This document shows positions 1 through 5,733 of a stretch of 7,750 bases of DNA, piece after piece (the first letter of the stretch is position 1; each line of letters opens with the position of its first letter). The stretch spans positions 5,060 through 12,809 of the forward strand of contig CAQCFX010000017.1 of the NCBI GenBank assembly GCA_948766235.1. Direction: 5' to 3'. Both the position numbers and the translations under genes were made by a program. This DNA comes from an uncultured Oscillospiraceae bacterium. Lineage in GTDB: Bacteria > Bacillota > Clostridia > Oscillospirales > Oscillospiraceae. Below the pieces are notes generated by a model. The model was not told the DNA's origin. It searched no databases and saw only the letters and a list, made by a program, of their open reading frames with translations.

Positions 1-615
1 CACAAACCGGGCGGCGCATACGGTGAGCAGCGCCGCCACCGGCTCCACCGCGCCGGAGAGAGAGCCATACAGGAAGGCCCGCCCTCTGCCTGCCCCCTCC
101 GAACGCAAGGGCATGGAGATGATAGCCCCTTCTGGGAAATTCTGGATGGCAATCCCGATGGCCAGGGCCAAGGCCCCGGTCGTGGAAATGGCGGCATTCC
201 CCGTCATCCAGCCCGCCAGCACCACGCCCACCGCCATCCCCTCCGGGATGTTGTGGAGCGTCACCGCCAGCACCAGCATCGTGCTCCTTTTCAGCGCCAC
301 GTGGGGCCCTTCCGGCTCAGTGCCGCCCAAGTGGAGATGGGGGATCGCCCTGTCCAGCAGCAGCAGAAACAAAACGCCCAGCCAAAACCCAATCACAGCC
401 GGGAGAAAGGCCCAGCTTCCCAAAGCGTCAGACTGCTCTATCGCCGGAACCAGCAGGCTCCAAATGGAGGCCGCCACCATCACCCCTGCCGCAAAGCCCG
501 TCAAGGCCCGCCGCACGGCCACATTCAATTCTCCCCCCATGAACAGCGCACAGGCAGACCCCAGGACTGTTCCCACAAAGGGAATCAAAACACCCTGCGC
601 CACTTCAACCGGCAT
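1..615 (-). CDS. ZIP-family divalent metal transporter (3' part outside window)
   Basis: A membrane carrier of the ZIP family, which brings zinc, iron or manganese into the cytoplasm. The 205 visible codons begin MPVEVAQGVL and hold at least five hydrophobic segments (about residues 8-27, 37-58, 70-88, 112-134, 143-168). The family signatures are clear: HNIPEGMAVG at 121-130 supplies H121, N122 and E125, and QNFPEGA at 158-164 supplies N159 and E162, the paired metal-site helices of ZIP proteins. SGAVEPVAA at 187-195 matches the next conserved helix. A histidine-containing loop (PHLHLGG, near 92-98) lies before the first metal helix, where ZIP proteins have a variable His-rich loop. The start at 615 is supported by AAAGGGGG about 8 nt upstream. 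The gene has its own promoter and a putative metal-responsive operator, so it is probably a unit separate from the cluster at 993-6903. The substrate metal cannot be read from the sequence. Confidence 0.93.
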   Translation of the reverse strand, partial: MPVEVAQGVLIPFVGTVLGSACALFMGGELNVAVRRALTGFAAGVMVAASIWSLLVPAIEQSDALGSWAFLPAVIGFWLGVLFLLLLDRAIPHLHLGGTEPEGPHVALKRSTMLVLAVTLHNIPEGMAVGVVLAGWMTGNAAISTTGALALAIGIAIQNFPEGAIISMPLRSEGAGRGRAFLYGSLSGAVEPVAALLTVCAARFV

Positions 616-795
616 TCCGCAAGCCCCCTTTCGGACATAGTCTGATTAGGATTCTTCCCCCCTGCGCAGATATCATTCCCCGGGATTCCCCGCGCTGCGG
701 ACATAGCAAAACGCCGTCATCACGGCAGCGCCGGCCGCCGGCTGAGTGCCATGGGCGCGGAAGGGAGAGTAGTTAGCCGCCACTAACCTCATTTG
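616..795 (-). other. Long 5' leader of the ZIP transporter gene
   Basis: About 175 nt separate the predicted transcription start (near 789-790) from the ZIP start codon. The leader is GC-rich and holds the operator-like repeat at its 5' end, a GC-rich GCCGGC-containing stretch around 730-742, and two copies of a 9-base direct repeat (CGGACATAG on the plus strand at 632-640 and 698-706). Two very short overlapping reading frames can be read on the minus strand (MALSRRPALP, then MTAFCYVRSAGNPGE), but neither has a convincing ribosome site. I recognise no known riboswitch or RNA family here. Confidence 0.4.
771..788. promoter_or_regulatory. Inverted-repeat operator at the ZIP transcription start (metalloregulator-like)
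   Basis: On the minus strand GGTTAG, six bases (TGGCGG), then CTAACT form an inverted repeat whose inner five bases (GTTAG/CTAAC) match perfectly. It begins 7 nt past the -10 box, so it covers roughly +2 to +19, where a bound repressor would block transcription. The GGTTAG/CTAACC half-sites are those of DtxR/IdeR/MntR-type iron and manganese regulators, but the classical DtxR box has only 1 nt between the halves rather than 6. A metal-responsive repressor site is a good inference; the exact regulator is not known. Confidence 0.6.
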
Positions 796-824
796 AGTAT
801 ACGCGCCGGAGCCCTATCTGTCAA
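796..824 (-). promoter_or_regulatory. Sigma-A-type promoter of the ZIP transporter gene
   Basis: On the minus strand a perfect -35 TTGACA (824-819) is followed by exactly 17 nt and a near-consensus -10 TATACT (801-796). The start of transcription is expected near 789-790. This strong core promoter overlaps no gene and points at the ZIP gene, with a repressor-like inverted repeat directly after it. Confidence 0.85.
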
Positions 825-879
825 GGAGCATCTTTCCGGAAACCAATCTTTCCTTCCGTGCTTCGCCCGCCCAGCGCCA

Positions 880-917
880 GGGAGCCGGATGTGTTTTGAA
901 AAACACATCCGGCTCCC
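880..917. terminator. Perfect 17-bp hairpin, probable terminator at the end of the cysteine desulfidase operon
   Basis: The arms GGGAGCCGGATGTGTTT (880-896) and AAACACATCCGGCTCCC (901-917) pair perfectly around a TGAA loop. The hairpin starts 75 nt past the stop of the desulfidase gene and lies before the ZIP promoter, so its position fits the end of the minus-strand cluster. The T-rich tail expected of an intrinsic terminator (TTTCTGTTT, 918-926) is on the plus strand, however; the minus-strand exit is TGGCGCTGG. It may therefore terminate plus-strand (antisense) transcripts, act on both strands, or protect the 3' end of the operon mRNA. Confidence 0.6.
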
Positions 918-992
918 TTTCTGTTTACCCTCTGAAGCAGTTATGGTTTCCCTATGCGCCATCCCTTTGCGCTCCGGCAAGGGACAGCAGAA

Positions 993-2273
993 TCAGCTCT
1001 CCACCATGATTCGCAGAATTTCCTTGTCGGTGGATTCCATCCCGTATTTTGCCATGAGGCAGAAGCTGTCGATGGTCTGCTCATACCTACCCTTCACCAG
1101 ACCCTCGCCGGGGCGGAACACACGGCCCCGCTTGGCCATCTCATACCCCATAAGTCCCGCCTCAATGGAGGAGGATATTTTGGCCGCGCAGGAGGATTTG
1201 GCTCCATCGCATACCACGCCGCCGATATTGCCCAAGGCGTTGGTAATAATCACCCCCAGGATATCCGCGTCCGCCCCCTGAAGAAAGGCAATGCCGCAGA
1301 CCGCAGCCGTTCCGGCGCTGACCGCTCCGCAGAACGCGGACAGGCGGCCCACCTTATATTTCTGCATAATGGCCACCAGATTGGATACCGCCAGGGCCCG
1401 GCACAGCTCCTCGTGAGAGCTTCCCAATTCCTTGGCATACTCAACAACGGGTACGCAGACCGTGATGCCCTGATTGCCGCTGCCCGAATTGATGACCACC
1501 GGCATCTCGCAGCCGTTCATCCGTGCGTCGGAACCCGCGGCGGCGGCGGCCCTGGCCCGCACTCCCACAGAGTCTCCATATACATCCAGCAGGGTCTGGC
1601 CCACCATCTCCCCCCAGCGGCCCGTGAGGCCCTCCTGCGCGATGGCGCTGTTGCAGGCGATTTGCTTATCCAGTATCTCCATCACCCCGGAAAGGTCCGC
1701 CGTTCTGCCATATGCCACAATTTTTTCCAAGGTCAGGCAGGAGCAGTCTACATCGCTTTCCTCCACCGCGTTCGGGTCGTGGGGCACATCATACACGGTC
1801 TGACCGTTTTTCTCCATATGTACAATGTGGTTGTGCTCATGCATGATTTCCACAACAGAGCAGTCCCCGCCCCGGCGGCACCGAATGATGATGTGCAGCT
1901 TGGCAGAGGTATCCAGCAGCCGCACTTCACATATCTTTTCCGCCAACAGCTTCTTGGCCACAGCCAAATCCGCTTCCGTTACGGTGGCCAGCACTTCCAG
2001 CTCTCTGGACGCGTCTCCGCCCACAGCGCCCAGAACAGCCGCCGCCTCAATGCCCCGCAGGTCCACCGACATGGGCACCACCACCGCTCTGGCGTTTTTA
2101 ATCAGGTTGCCGCTGCACTCTACCGTCATGCGCTCGGGCAAAGCCCCCAGCAGCTCCCTGGCCTTCGCCGCGCCGTACGCAATGGCGATAGGCTCGGTGC
2201 AGCCCAGCGCCGTGAGAAGCTCCTCCTTTAAAATGCCATCAAACTTACAGCAATCGTCCTTGCACAGTTCCAT
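993..2273 (-). CDS. cyuA: L-cysteine desulfidase, CyuA/CdsB type (serine dehydratase alpha-like, UPF0597/YhaM family)
   Basis: Cytoplasmic iron-sulfur enzyme that, in characterised relatives, splits L-cysteine into pyruvate, ammonia and sulfide without pyridoxal phosphate. The 426-residue protein has the family layout: the N-terminal ALGCTEPIA motif (residues 22-30), a central region with NSGSGNQGITVCVPV (262-276), and a C-terminal part with AFCGAVSAGTAAVCG (313-327) and GNIGGVVCDGAKSSCA (348-363). C25, C315 and C355 line up with the three [4Fe-4S] cysteines of the archaeal desulfidase (C25, C282, C322 as I recall them), including the same 40-residue gap between the last two. The ATG at 2273 is chosen because GGAGG lies 8 nt upstream; a GTG at 2303 would add ten residues that overlap this ribosome site. 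It is the last gene of the minus-strand cluster. Some family members may prefer serine or another amino acid, so the substrate is an inference. Confidence 0.88.
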   Translation of the reverse strand: MELCKDDCCKFDGILKEELLTALGCTEPIAIAYGAAKARELLGALPERMTVECSGNLIKNARAVVVPMSVDLRGIEAAAVLGAVGGDASRELEVLATVTEADLAVAKKLLAEKICEVRLLDTSAKLHIIIRCRRGGDCSVVEIMHEHNHIVHMEKNGQTVYDVPHDPNAVEESDVDCSCLTLEKIVAYGRTADLSGVMEILDKQIACNSAIAQEGLTGRWGEMVGQTLLDVYGDSVGVRARAAAAAGSDARMNGCEMPVVINSGSGNQGITVCVPVVEYAKELGSSHEELCRALAVSNLVAIMQKYKVGRLSAFCGAVSAGTAAVCGIAFLQGADADILGVIITNALGNIGGVVCDGAKSSCAAKISSSIEAGLMGYEMAKRGRVFRPGEGLVKGRYEQTIDSFCLMAKYGMESTDKEILRIMVES

Positions 2274-2303
2274 GATTCTTCCTCCGTTTCCGCGTGTGCA
2301 CAC

Positions 2304-2438
2304 TTACTGCAATACCCGCAGGCGCTCTACCGTCTCCTTGTAGACGCCGGTATCGTAAAGGCAGCTGCCGATGAGCACCTGGTCCACGTCCCGCTCGGCC
2401 GCGGCCTGGGAGAGCTTGTCCAAGCGCTCCTGCTTCAC
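2304..2438 (-). pseudogene. 44-codon remnant resembling the N-terminus of an M24 (Xaa-Pro/creatinase) peptidase
   Basis: A short frame starting at GTG 2438, whose GTGA overlaps the stop of the upstream dipeptidase gene by 4 nt, as is usual for translationally coupled genes. It reads VKQERLDKLSQAAAERDVDQ, then VLIGSCLYDTGVYKETVERL, then RVLQ and TAA. The pattern 'ERLDKL..AAERDVDQVLI...LYDTGVYKE..ERL' resembles the start of the creatinase-type N-terminal domain of M24 peptidases ('RLD.L...M...GLDQ.LI..P.SI.YLTG...EP.ER'), which are normally about 350-400 residues. If so, almost the whole peptidase, including its catalytic domain, is missing. The frame is the same as that of the desulfidase downstream: the TAA at 2304-2306 is the only stop between 2438 and 993. 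It could instead be a real small protein of unknown role. The M24 match is from memory of the family pattern and is moderate at best. Confidence 0.45.
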
Positions 2439-3835
2439 GCTGTCCCCACTTCCTTCCCGCCCCCCAAGCGATAGAGGGCATAGCACACCATATGGGCATG
2501 ATCGAAGAAATCAGAGACGGCCACAAATTCGTCCGGGGCATGGACCGCCCCGCCGCAGCCCCCAAAGGCCACCAAACGGCCCTGGAACTTCTTGGCGTAG
2601 GTCCCCCCGGCGATGGCCCTGCATACGGGTTCCGGCTTTCCTTTGTCCAGGCAGACGTCCCGAAGGATGGCGAACTCCTCCTCGCTGGCGCAGCAGTGTC
2701 CGTCTACCGCCGAGAGCACCTGAAACCCCAGCCCCTCCGCGTCTGTCTTCTCCTTCATTCGCTCCTCGATGGCCTGGGCGTTGGTAACGGTGGGATAGCG
2801 GATGTCCCCCACCACCCGAATCCGCCCGCCATCCGTCTCAACAAGGCCCAGATTCATAGTAAGGCTGCCCATGTGCTCGTCCCGGCAGGCAATGCCCAGG
2901 CCGGGAACGGTCCAGTCAAAGCCGATGTGCCCGTCAATGAACCGGGTCAGCGGGTCCGCCCGCTCCCCCAGCACCCGGCAGGCAAAGCGGGCATACATGG
3001 AGATGGCGTTTCGCCCGGTCTCCGGCATGGCGGCATGGGCCGATATTCCCTCAAAGTTGACCGTGAGGTTTTCCCCCTCCGCCGTCCAGCTCAGGCTGGG
3101 CGCGGCAAGCGCGTCCTCCAGGCGGCGGCGCTCCTGCGCCGTCATGCGGCCCGTATCGAAGACCGCGGCAGCGGCAGCGGGCACCATGTTGGAGGCAAGG
3201 CCACCGGTCACGCTGACCACAGGGCCTCCGCCGGGGAGAGGGCCTTCCAGCGCCACCTCCATCCGCCCTTTTTCCGCGTTCACAATGTCATATCCATCGC
3301 TGTCGGGGGTAAAGCCAAACACTGGCAGAGGCTGGGTCTCCAAATAGTGATCCATATCCTCCATGCCAGTCTCCTCCGCGCAGCCGTAAATCACCCGAAT
3401 CCGCCGCCGCGGCTGATAGCCCAGCTCCTTCATGCACCGCAGGGCGTATAGTCCGGCAATCACGCCGGGCTTATCGTCCCCCGCGCCTCTGGCATAAATG
3501 ACGCCGTCCCGCTCCTGAGCCCCAAAGGGCGGATGGCTCCAGCCGTCGCCGGGGGGCACCACGTCCAGGTGGGCCGCAGAGCAGATATAGTCCCGCCCCT
3601 GGCCATACTCGCTGTAGCCGATGAAATAATCCAGGTTCACCGTTTCCAGCCCAAAGCGTCTGGACAGGTCCAGCACATAGTCGAGCGCTTTTCGGTTCCC
3701 CGGGCCAAAGGGAGCGCCGGGACGGCGCTCCCCCCTGACCGAATCGATTTTGAGCAGCTCTTTAAAATGGAACAGCATTTCTTCTTGGTAGCCCGTCATT
3801 TTTTCCTGCAGGGCTTTTCCCATCGCGTCTATCAT
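2435..3835 (-). CDS. M20-family dipeptidase, PepV/Sapep-like
   Basis: Zinc-dependent cytoplasmic peptidase of 466 residues, matching the usual length of PepV (about 470). The active-site residues are all present at nearly the PepV positions: HLD at 89-91 (H89 metal ligand, D91), GAGDDKPG at 117-124 (D120 bridging the metals), EE at 154-155 (general base and ligand), D178 in TPDSD, and H432 in AVHAPDEFV near the C-terminus. The motif set is that of dipeptidases and related carboxypeptidases, not the FDG-type set of M20 carbamoylases. PepV-type enzymes cleave a wide range of dipeptides. In this cluster a Cys-Gly or other cysteine-containing dipeptide would feed the desulfidase, which is inference. 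The start at 3835 has GAGGCGG about 8 nt upstream. It lies 13 nt after the carrier gene and its stop overlaps the next frame by 4 nt. Confidence 0.9.
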   Translation of the reverse strand: MIDAMGKALQEKMTGYQEEMLFHFKELLKIDSVRGERRPGAPFGPGNRKALDYVLDLSRRFGLETVNLDYFIGYSEYGQGRDYICSAAHLDVVPPGDGWSHPPFGAQERDGVIYARGAGDDKPGVIAGLYALRCMKELGYQPRRRIRVIYGCAEETGMEDMDHYLETQPLPVFGFTPDSDGYDIVNAEKGRMEVALEGPLPGGGPVVSVTGGLASNMVPAAAAAVFDTGRMTAQERRRLEDALAAPSLSWTAEGENLTVNFEGISAHAAMPETGRNAISMYARFACRVLGERADPLTRFIDGHIGFDWTVPGLGIACRDEHMGSLTMNLGLVETDGGRIRVVGDIRYPTVTNAQAIEERMKEKTDAEGLGFQVLSAVDGHCCASEEEFAILRDVCLDKGKPEPVCRAIAGGTYAKKFQGRLVAFGGCGGAVHAPDEFVAVSDFFDHAHMVCYALYRLGGGKEVGTA

Positions 3836-3848
3836 CCCTTTTACCGCC

Positions 3849-5192
3849 TCAATGAATCAGCAGCCTGGTCAGCGCCCAGATGATGGGCATGGAAAGGATG
3901 GTCCGCTCCAGGAACACCAGGAAAATCTTGCCCAGGTTAAAATCCACCTTGGAGCGCAGCATCATGACGCCTATTTCGGACAGGTAGATAATCTGGGCAA
4001 TGGCCATGCAGAAGATGAAGAAACGGGTGCTGATGCTTGCGATGCTGCCCGCCATGGCGATGGGCAGGAACTGGTCCAGGAAGCCGGTAAGCAGCATGGG
4101 GGCGGCCGCCTCCGCCTCGGCAAAGCCCATCAGATTCAAAACGGGCACAAAGGGCATGGTCAGGATTTTGAAAACGGGGGTGTACTCATTGACAATCATG
4201 CCGGTGCAGGCCACGAACATAACCATGGGCAGCACGTCGAACCATACGCTGCAAATGCTCTGAACGCCCTTGATGAGAAACTTCTTCACGTCCATCTCAG
4301 CGGCGCGGTCCACAGCGCACTCCAGGGCCCACCGGACCTTGCCGATGTTTTGGGGAACCTCCTCCTTGATTTCGGTGCTCTCCTTAGCATACTCGTCCTT
4401 TGCCTTGTTCAGCGGATACACTCTGGGCAGAATGATGGCGCAGGGAATCACCGCGGCATAGATGGTCAGCACGGAGGGCAGGAAATACTCCTCCAGGCCG
4501 CAGGTCCGGGCCAGAATGAAAATGAAGCTGAACGCGGCCGTGGAAAAGCAGGTCATGATGACGCACGCTTCCCGCTTGGTATAATAGCCGTCCTTGTACT
4601 GGCCGGAGGTGAGCAGGGCGCCGGTCAGGCTGCTGCCCACCCAGGAGGCAACGCAGTCCAGAGACGCCCGGCCGGGCAGCGTAAACAGGGGCCGCATCAG
4701 GCTGCGCACCAGGATGCCCACATAGTCCATGATGCCGAAATCGGTCAGCAGGCTGATCAGGAAGCAGGTGCCCACCATCAGGGTCAGAATGGTGGTGACA
4801 ATGTAGTAGGCTTCGCCGCCGGTGGCCGAATTCCAGATGAACTCCGGCCCCACCTGGAACAGATAGCACACCACATAGATAAAGCCGATGATGCGCACGC
4901 CCATGATGACGGGGCTGATATCGAACAGGCCGCGAAGTGTCTTGTTATCCAAAACCAATTTGGGCTTGCAGGTTTTCACGATGATTGGAACCACCGCCGC
5001 CACACCCAAAAACAGAAGGGACAGCTGGTCCACCACCGGGTTCATCCACTGCTGGATGACATCGCACAGCAGGGACACGCCCAAGACATACTTCCCCCCA
5101 ATCTTCATGGGAATCAGGAACAGGCCCGCGCCTAAAAGGGACGGAATCAGAAACTTCAAAATCTGCGCTGCCGTCAATGTCCGTTTTTCCAT
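3849..5192 (-). CDS. YjiH-family membrane carrier with nucleoside-recognition (Gate) domains
   Basis: A 447-residue polytopic inner-membrane protein resembling the YjiH family. Hydrophobic segments are visible near residues 11-28, 55-73, 96-113, 130-150, 211-229, 236-256, 315-333, 340-357, 388-408 and 422-443, with a charged cytoplasm-like loop around 262-308 (KAKDEYAKE...). Two Gate-like parts are suggested: WVGSSLTGALLTSGQY (184-199) in the first half and APMLLTGFLDQFLPI (364-378) in the second. Proteins of this family are of unproven substrate and often sit beside M20 peptidases or amino-acid catabolic genes, so an importer for the substrate of this cluster is plausible. The start at 5192 has AGGAG 9 nt upstream. 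The gap to the preceding gene is 13 nt, so the genes are co-transcribed. The name reflects fold-level recognition, not a measured function. Confidence 0.82.
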   Translation of the reverse strand: MEKRTLTAAQILKFLIPSLLGAGLFLIPMKIGGKYVLGVSLLCDVIQQWMNPVVDQLSLLFLGVAAVVPIIVKTCKPKLVLDNKTLRGLFDISPVIMGVRIIGFIYVVCYLFQVGPEFIWNSATGGEAYYIVTTILTLMVGTCFLISLLTDFGIMDYVGILVRSLMRPLFTLPGRASLDCVASWVGSSLTGALLTSGQYKDGYYTKREACVIMTCFSTAAFSFIFILARTCGLEEYFLPSVLTIYAAVIPCAIILPRVYPLNKAKDEYAKESTEIKEEVPQNIGKVRWALECAVDRAAEMDVKKFLIKGVQSICSVWFDVLPMVMFVACTGMIVNEYTPVFKILTMPFVPVLNLMGFAEAEAAAPMLLTGFLDQFLPIAMAGSIASISTRFFIFCMAIAQIIYLSEIGVMMLRSKVDFNLGKIFLVFLERTILSMPIIWALTRLLIH

Positions 5193-5205
5193 GTTTTCTC
5201 TCCTC

Positions 5206-5706
5206 TCATGTCTTCAGCCGGAAGGTCAGCTCACAGCAGGAGCCGCCCTCGGCAATGGTCTCTCCCAGCGCAAAATCCAAACCGCACGCCTTTGCAATGT
5301 TTCGGTCTCCGTCCATGGCGATGTCGCACAGCTTGGCCACCTCCTCATCAGAGCAGCCGACGGCCTGCCAGCCAGCCACCAGGGGGCAGTGATGGAACTT
5401 GATGCGCAGCAATTCATCGGTGCTTTCCAGAATCTCCATGTCAAAATACTTCTGAAAATCCTCGTCGGCAAAGACTTCGGCAAAGCTTTTCAGGCTGCTG
5501 TGGTCCACCCAGTCCTCGCTGAGCCCCGCGCCCTGAAAGCAGCCGCAGCGGGAGGTGGCCGCTCTGGCGGCTTCCTCCCAGTCGGCTCCCCGCTTCTTTG
5601 CCTCGTCCAGCAGCAGGTAAAGCCACTGGGCCCTGTGCTACATGGCCCCGCGGACCTTTTGAACGTACGCCTCCCGGCAAATGGGTTCGTTTTTAATTTT
5701 GGACAT
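5206..5706 (-). pseudogene. L-2-amino-thiazoline-4-carboxylate (ATC) hydrolase-family gene, interrupted by in-frame TAG
   Basis: Read through one stop, the frame gives 166 residues of the ATC hydrolase family, whose founding member opens the thiazoline ring of ATC to N- or S-carbamoylcysteine on the way to cysteine. It starts MSKIKNEPICREAYVQKVRG, behind AGAAGGAGAAC with good spacing. Family-like blocks follow: HRAQWLYLLLDEAKKRGADW (residues 24-43), a CGCFQG segment, FHHCPLVAGWQAVG, then DEEVAKLCDIAMDGDRNIAK and GSCCELTF at the C-terminus. Codon 23 is TAG (5640-5638), falling between GAM and HRAQW, while similarity continues on both sides in one frame, so this looks like a single base change rather than a frameshift. 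An internal GTG at 5508 behind GAGGA could restart translation and give a 100-residue product with the conserved core but without the N-terminal third. Many members of this family have no tested function. Confidence 0.75.
5638..5640 (-). other. Premature TAG codon in the ATC hydrolase-family gene
   Basis: The 23rd codon of the frame that starts at 5706 is TAG, between ATG (M22) and CAC (H24). Translation stops after 22 residues unless the codon is read through. Y, Q, E or K codons are each one base away. Confidence 0.85.
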
Positions 5707-5733
5707 GATGTTCTCCTTCTCCCTTCTTTTCCG

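Noticed and set aside
23..645. Plus-strand frames over the ZIP transporter
   Set aside because: The minus strand encodes a clear ZIP protein with both metal-binding helices; the plus-strand products have no recognisable domain.
616..770. Metal riboswitch in the ZIP leader
   Set aside because: I could not recognise the conserved loops of the manganese (yybP-ykoY) or NiCo riboswitch classes.
954..2231. Long plus-strand open frame over the cysteine desulfidase gene, and similar long plus-strand frames at 2492-3451, 3852-5135 and 4888-6228
   Set aside because: Each lies antisense to a gene with clear family motifs and ribosome site; the translations are rich in His, Gly, Gln and Arg with no recognisable domain, as expected for shadows in GC-rich DNA.
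2274..2303. Upstream GTG start at 2303 for the cysteine desulfidase
   Set aside because: It would place the GGAGG ribosome site inside the coding region; the ATG at 2273 has ideal spacing to it and aligns C25 with the family.
2435..3835. N-carbamoyl-cysteine amidohydrolase acting after the ATC hydrolase
   Set aside because: That activity would complete the thiazoline pathway and also belongs to M20-like enzymes, but the motifs and the positions of H89, D120, E154/E155, D178 and H432 are those of PepV-type dipeptidases.
5638..5640. Pyrrolysine or programmed readthrough at the TAG codon
   Set aside because: Pyrrolysine is known mainly from methylamine methyltransferases, and nothing in the window (no pyl genes, no obvious structure noted) supports it; a point mutation or error is simpler.
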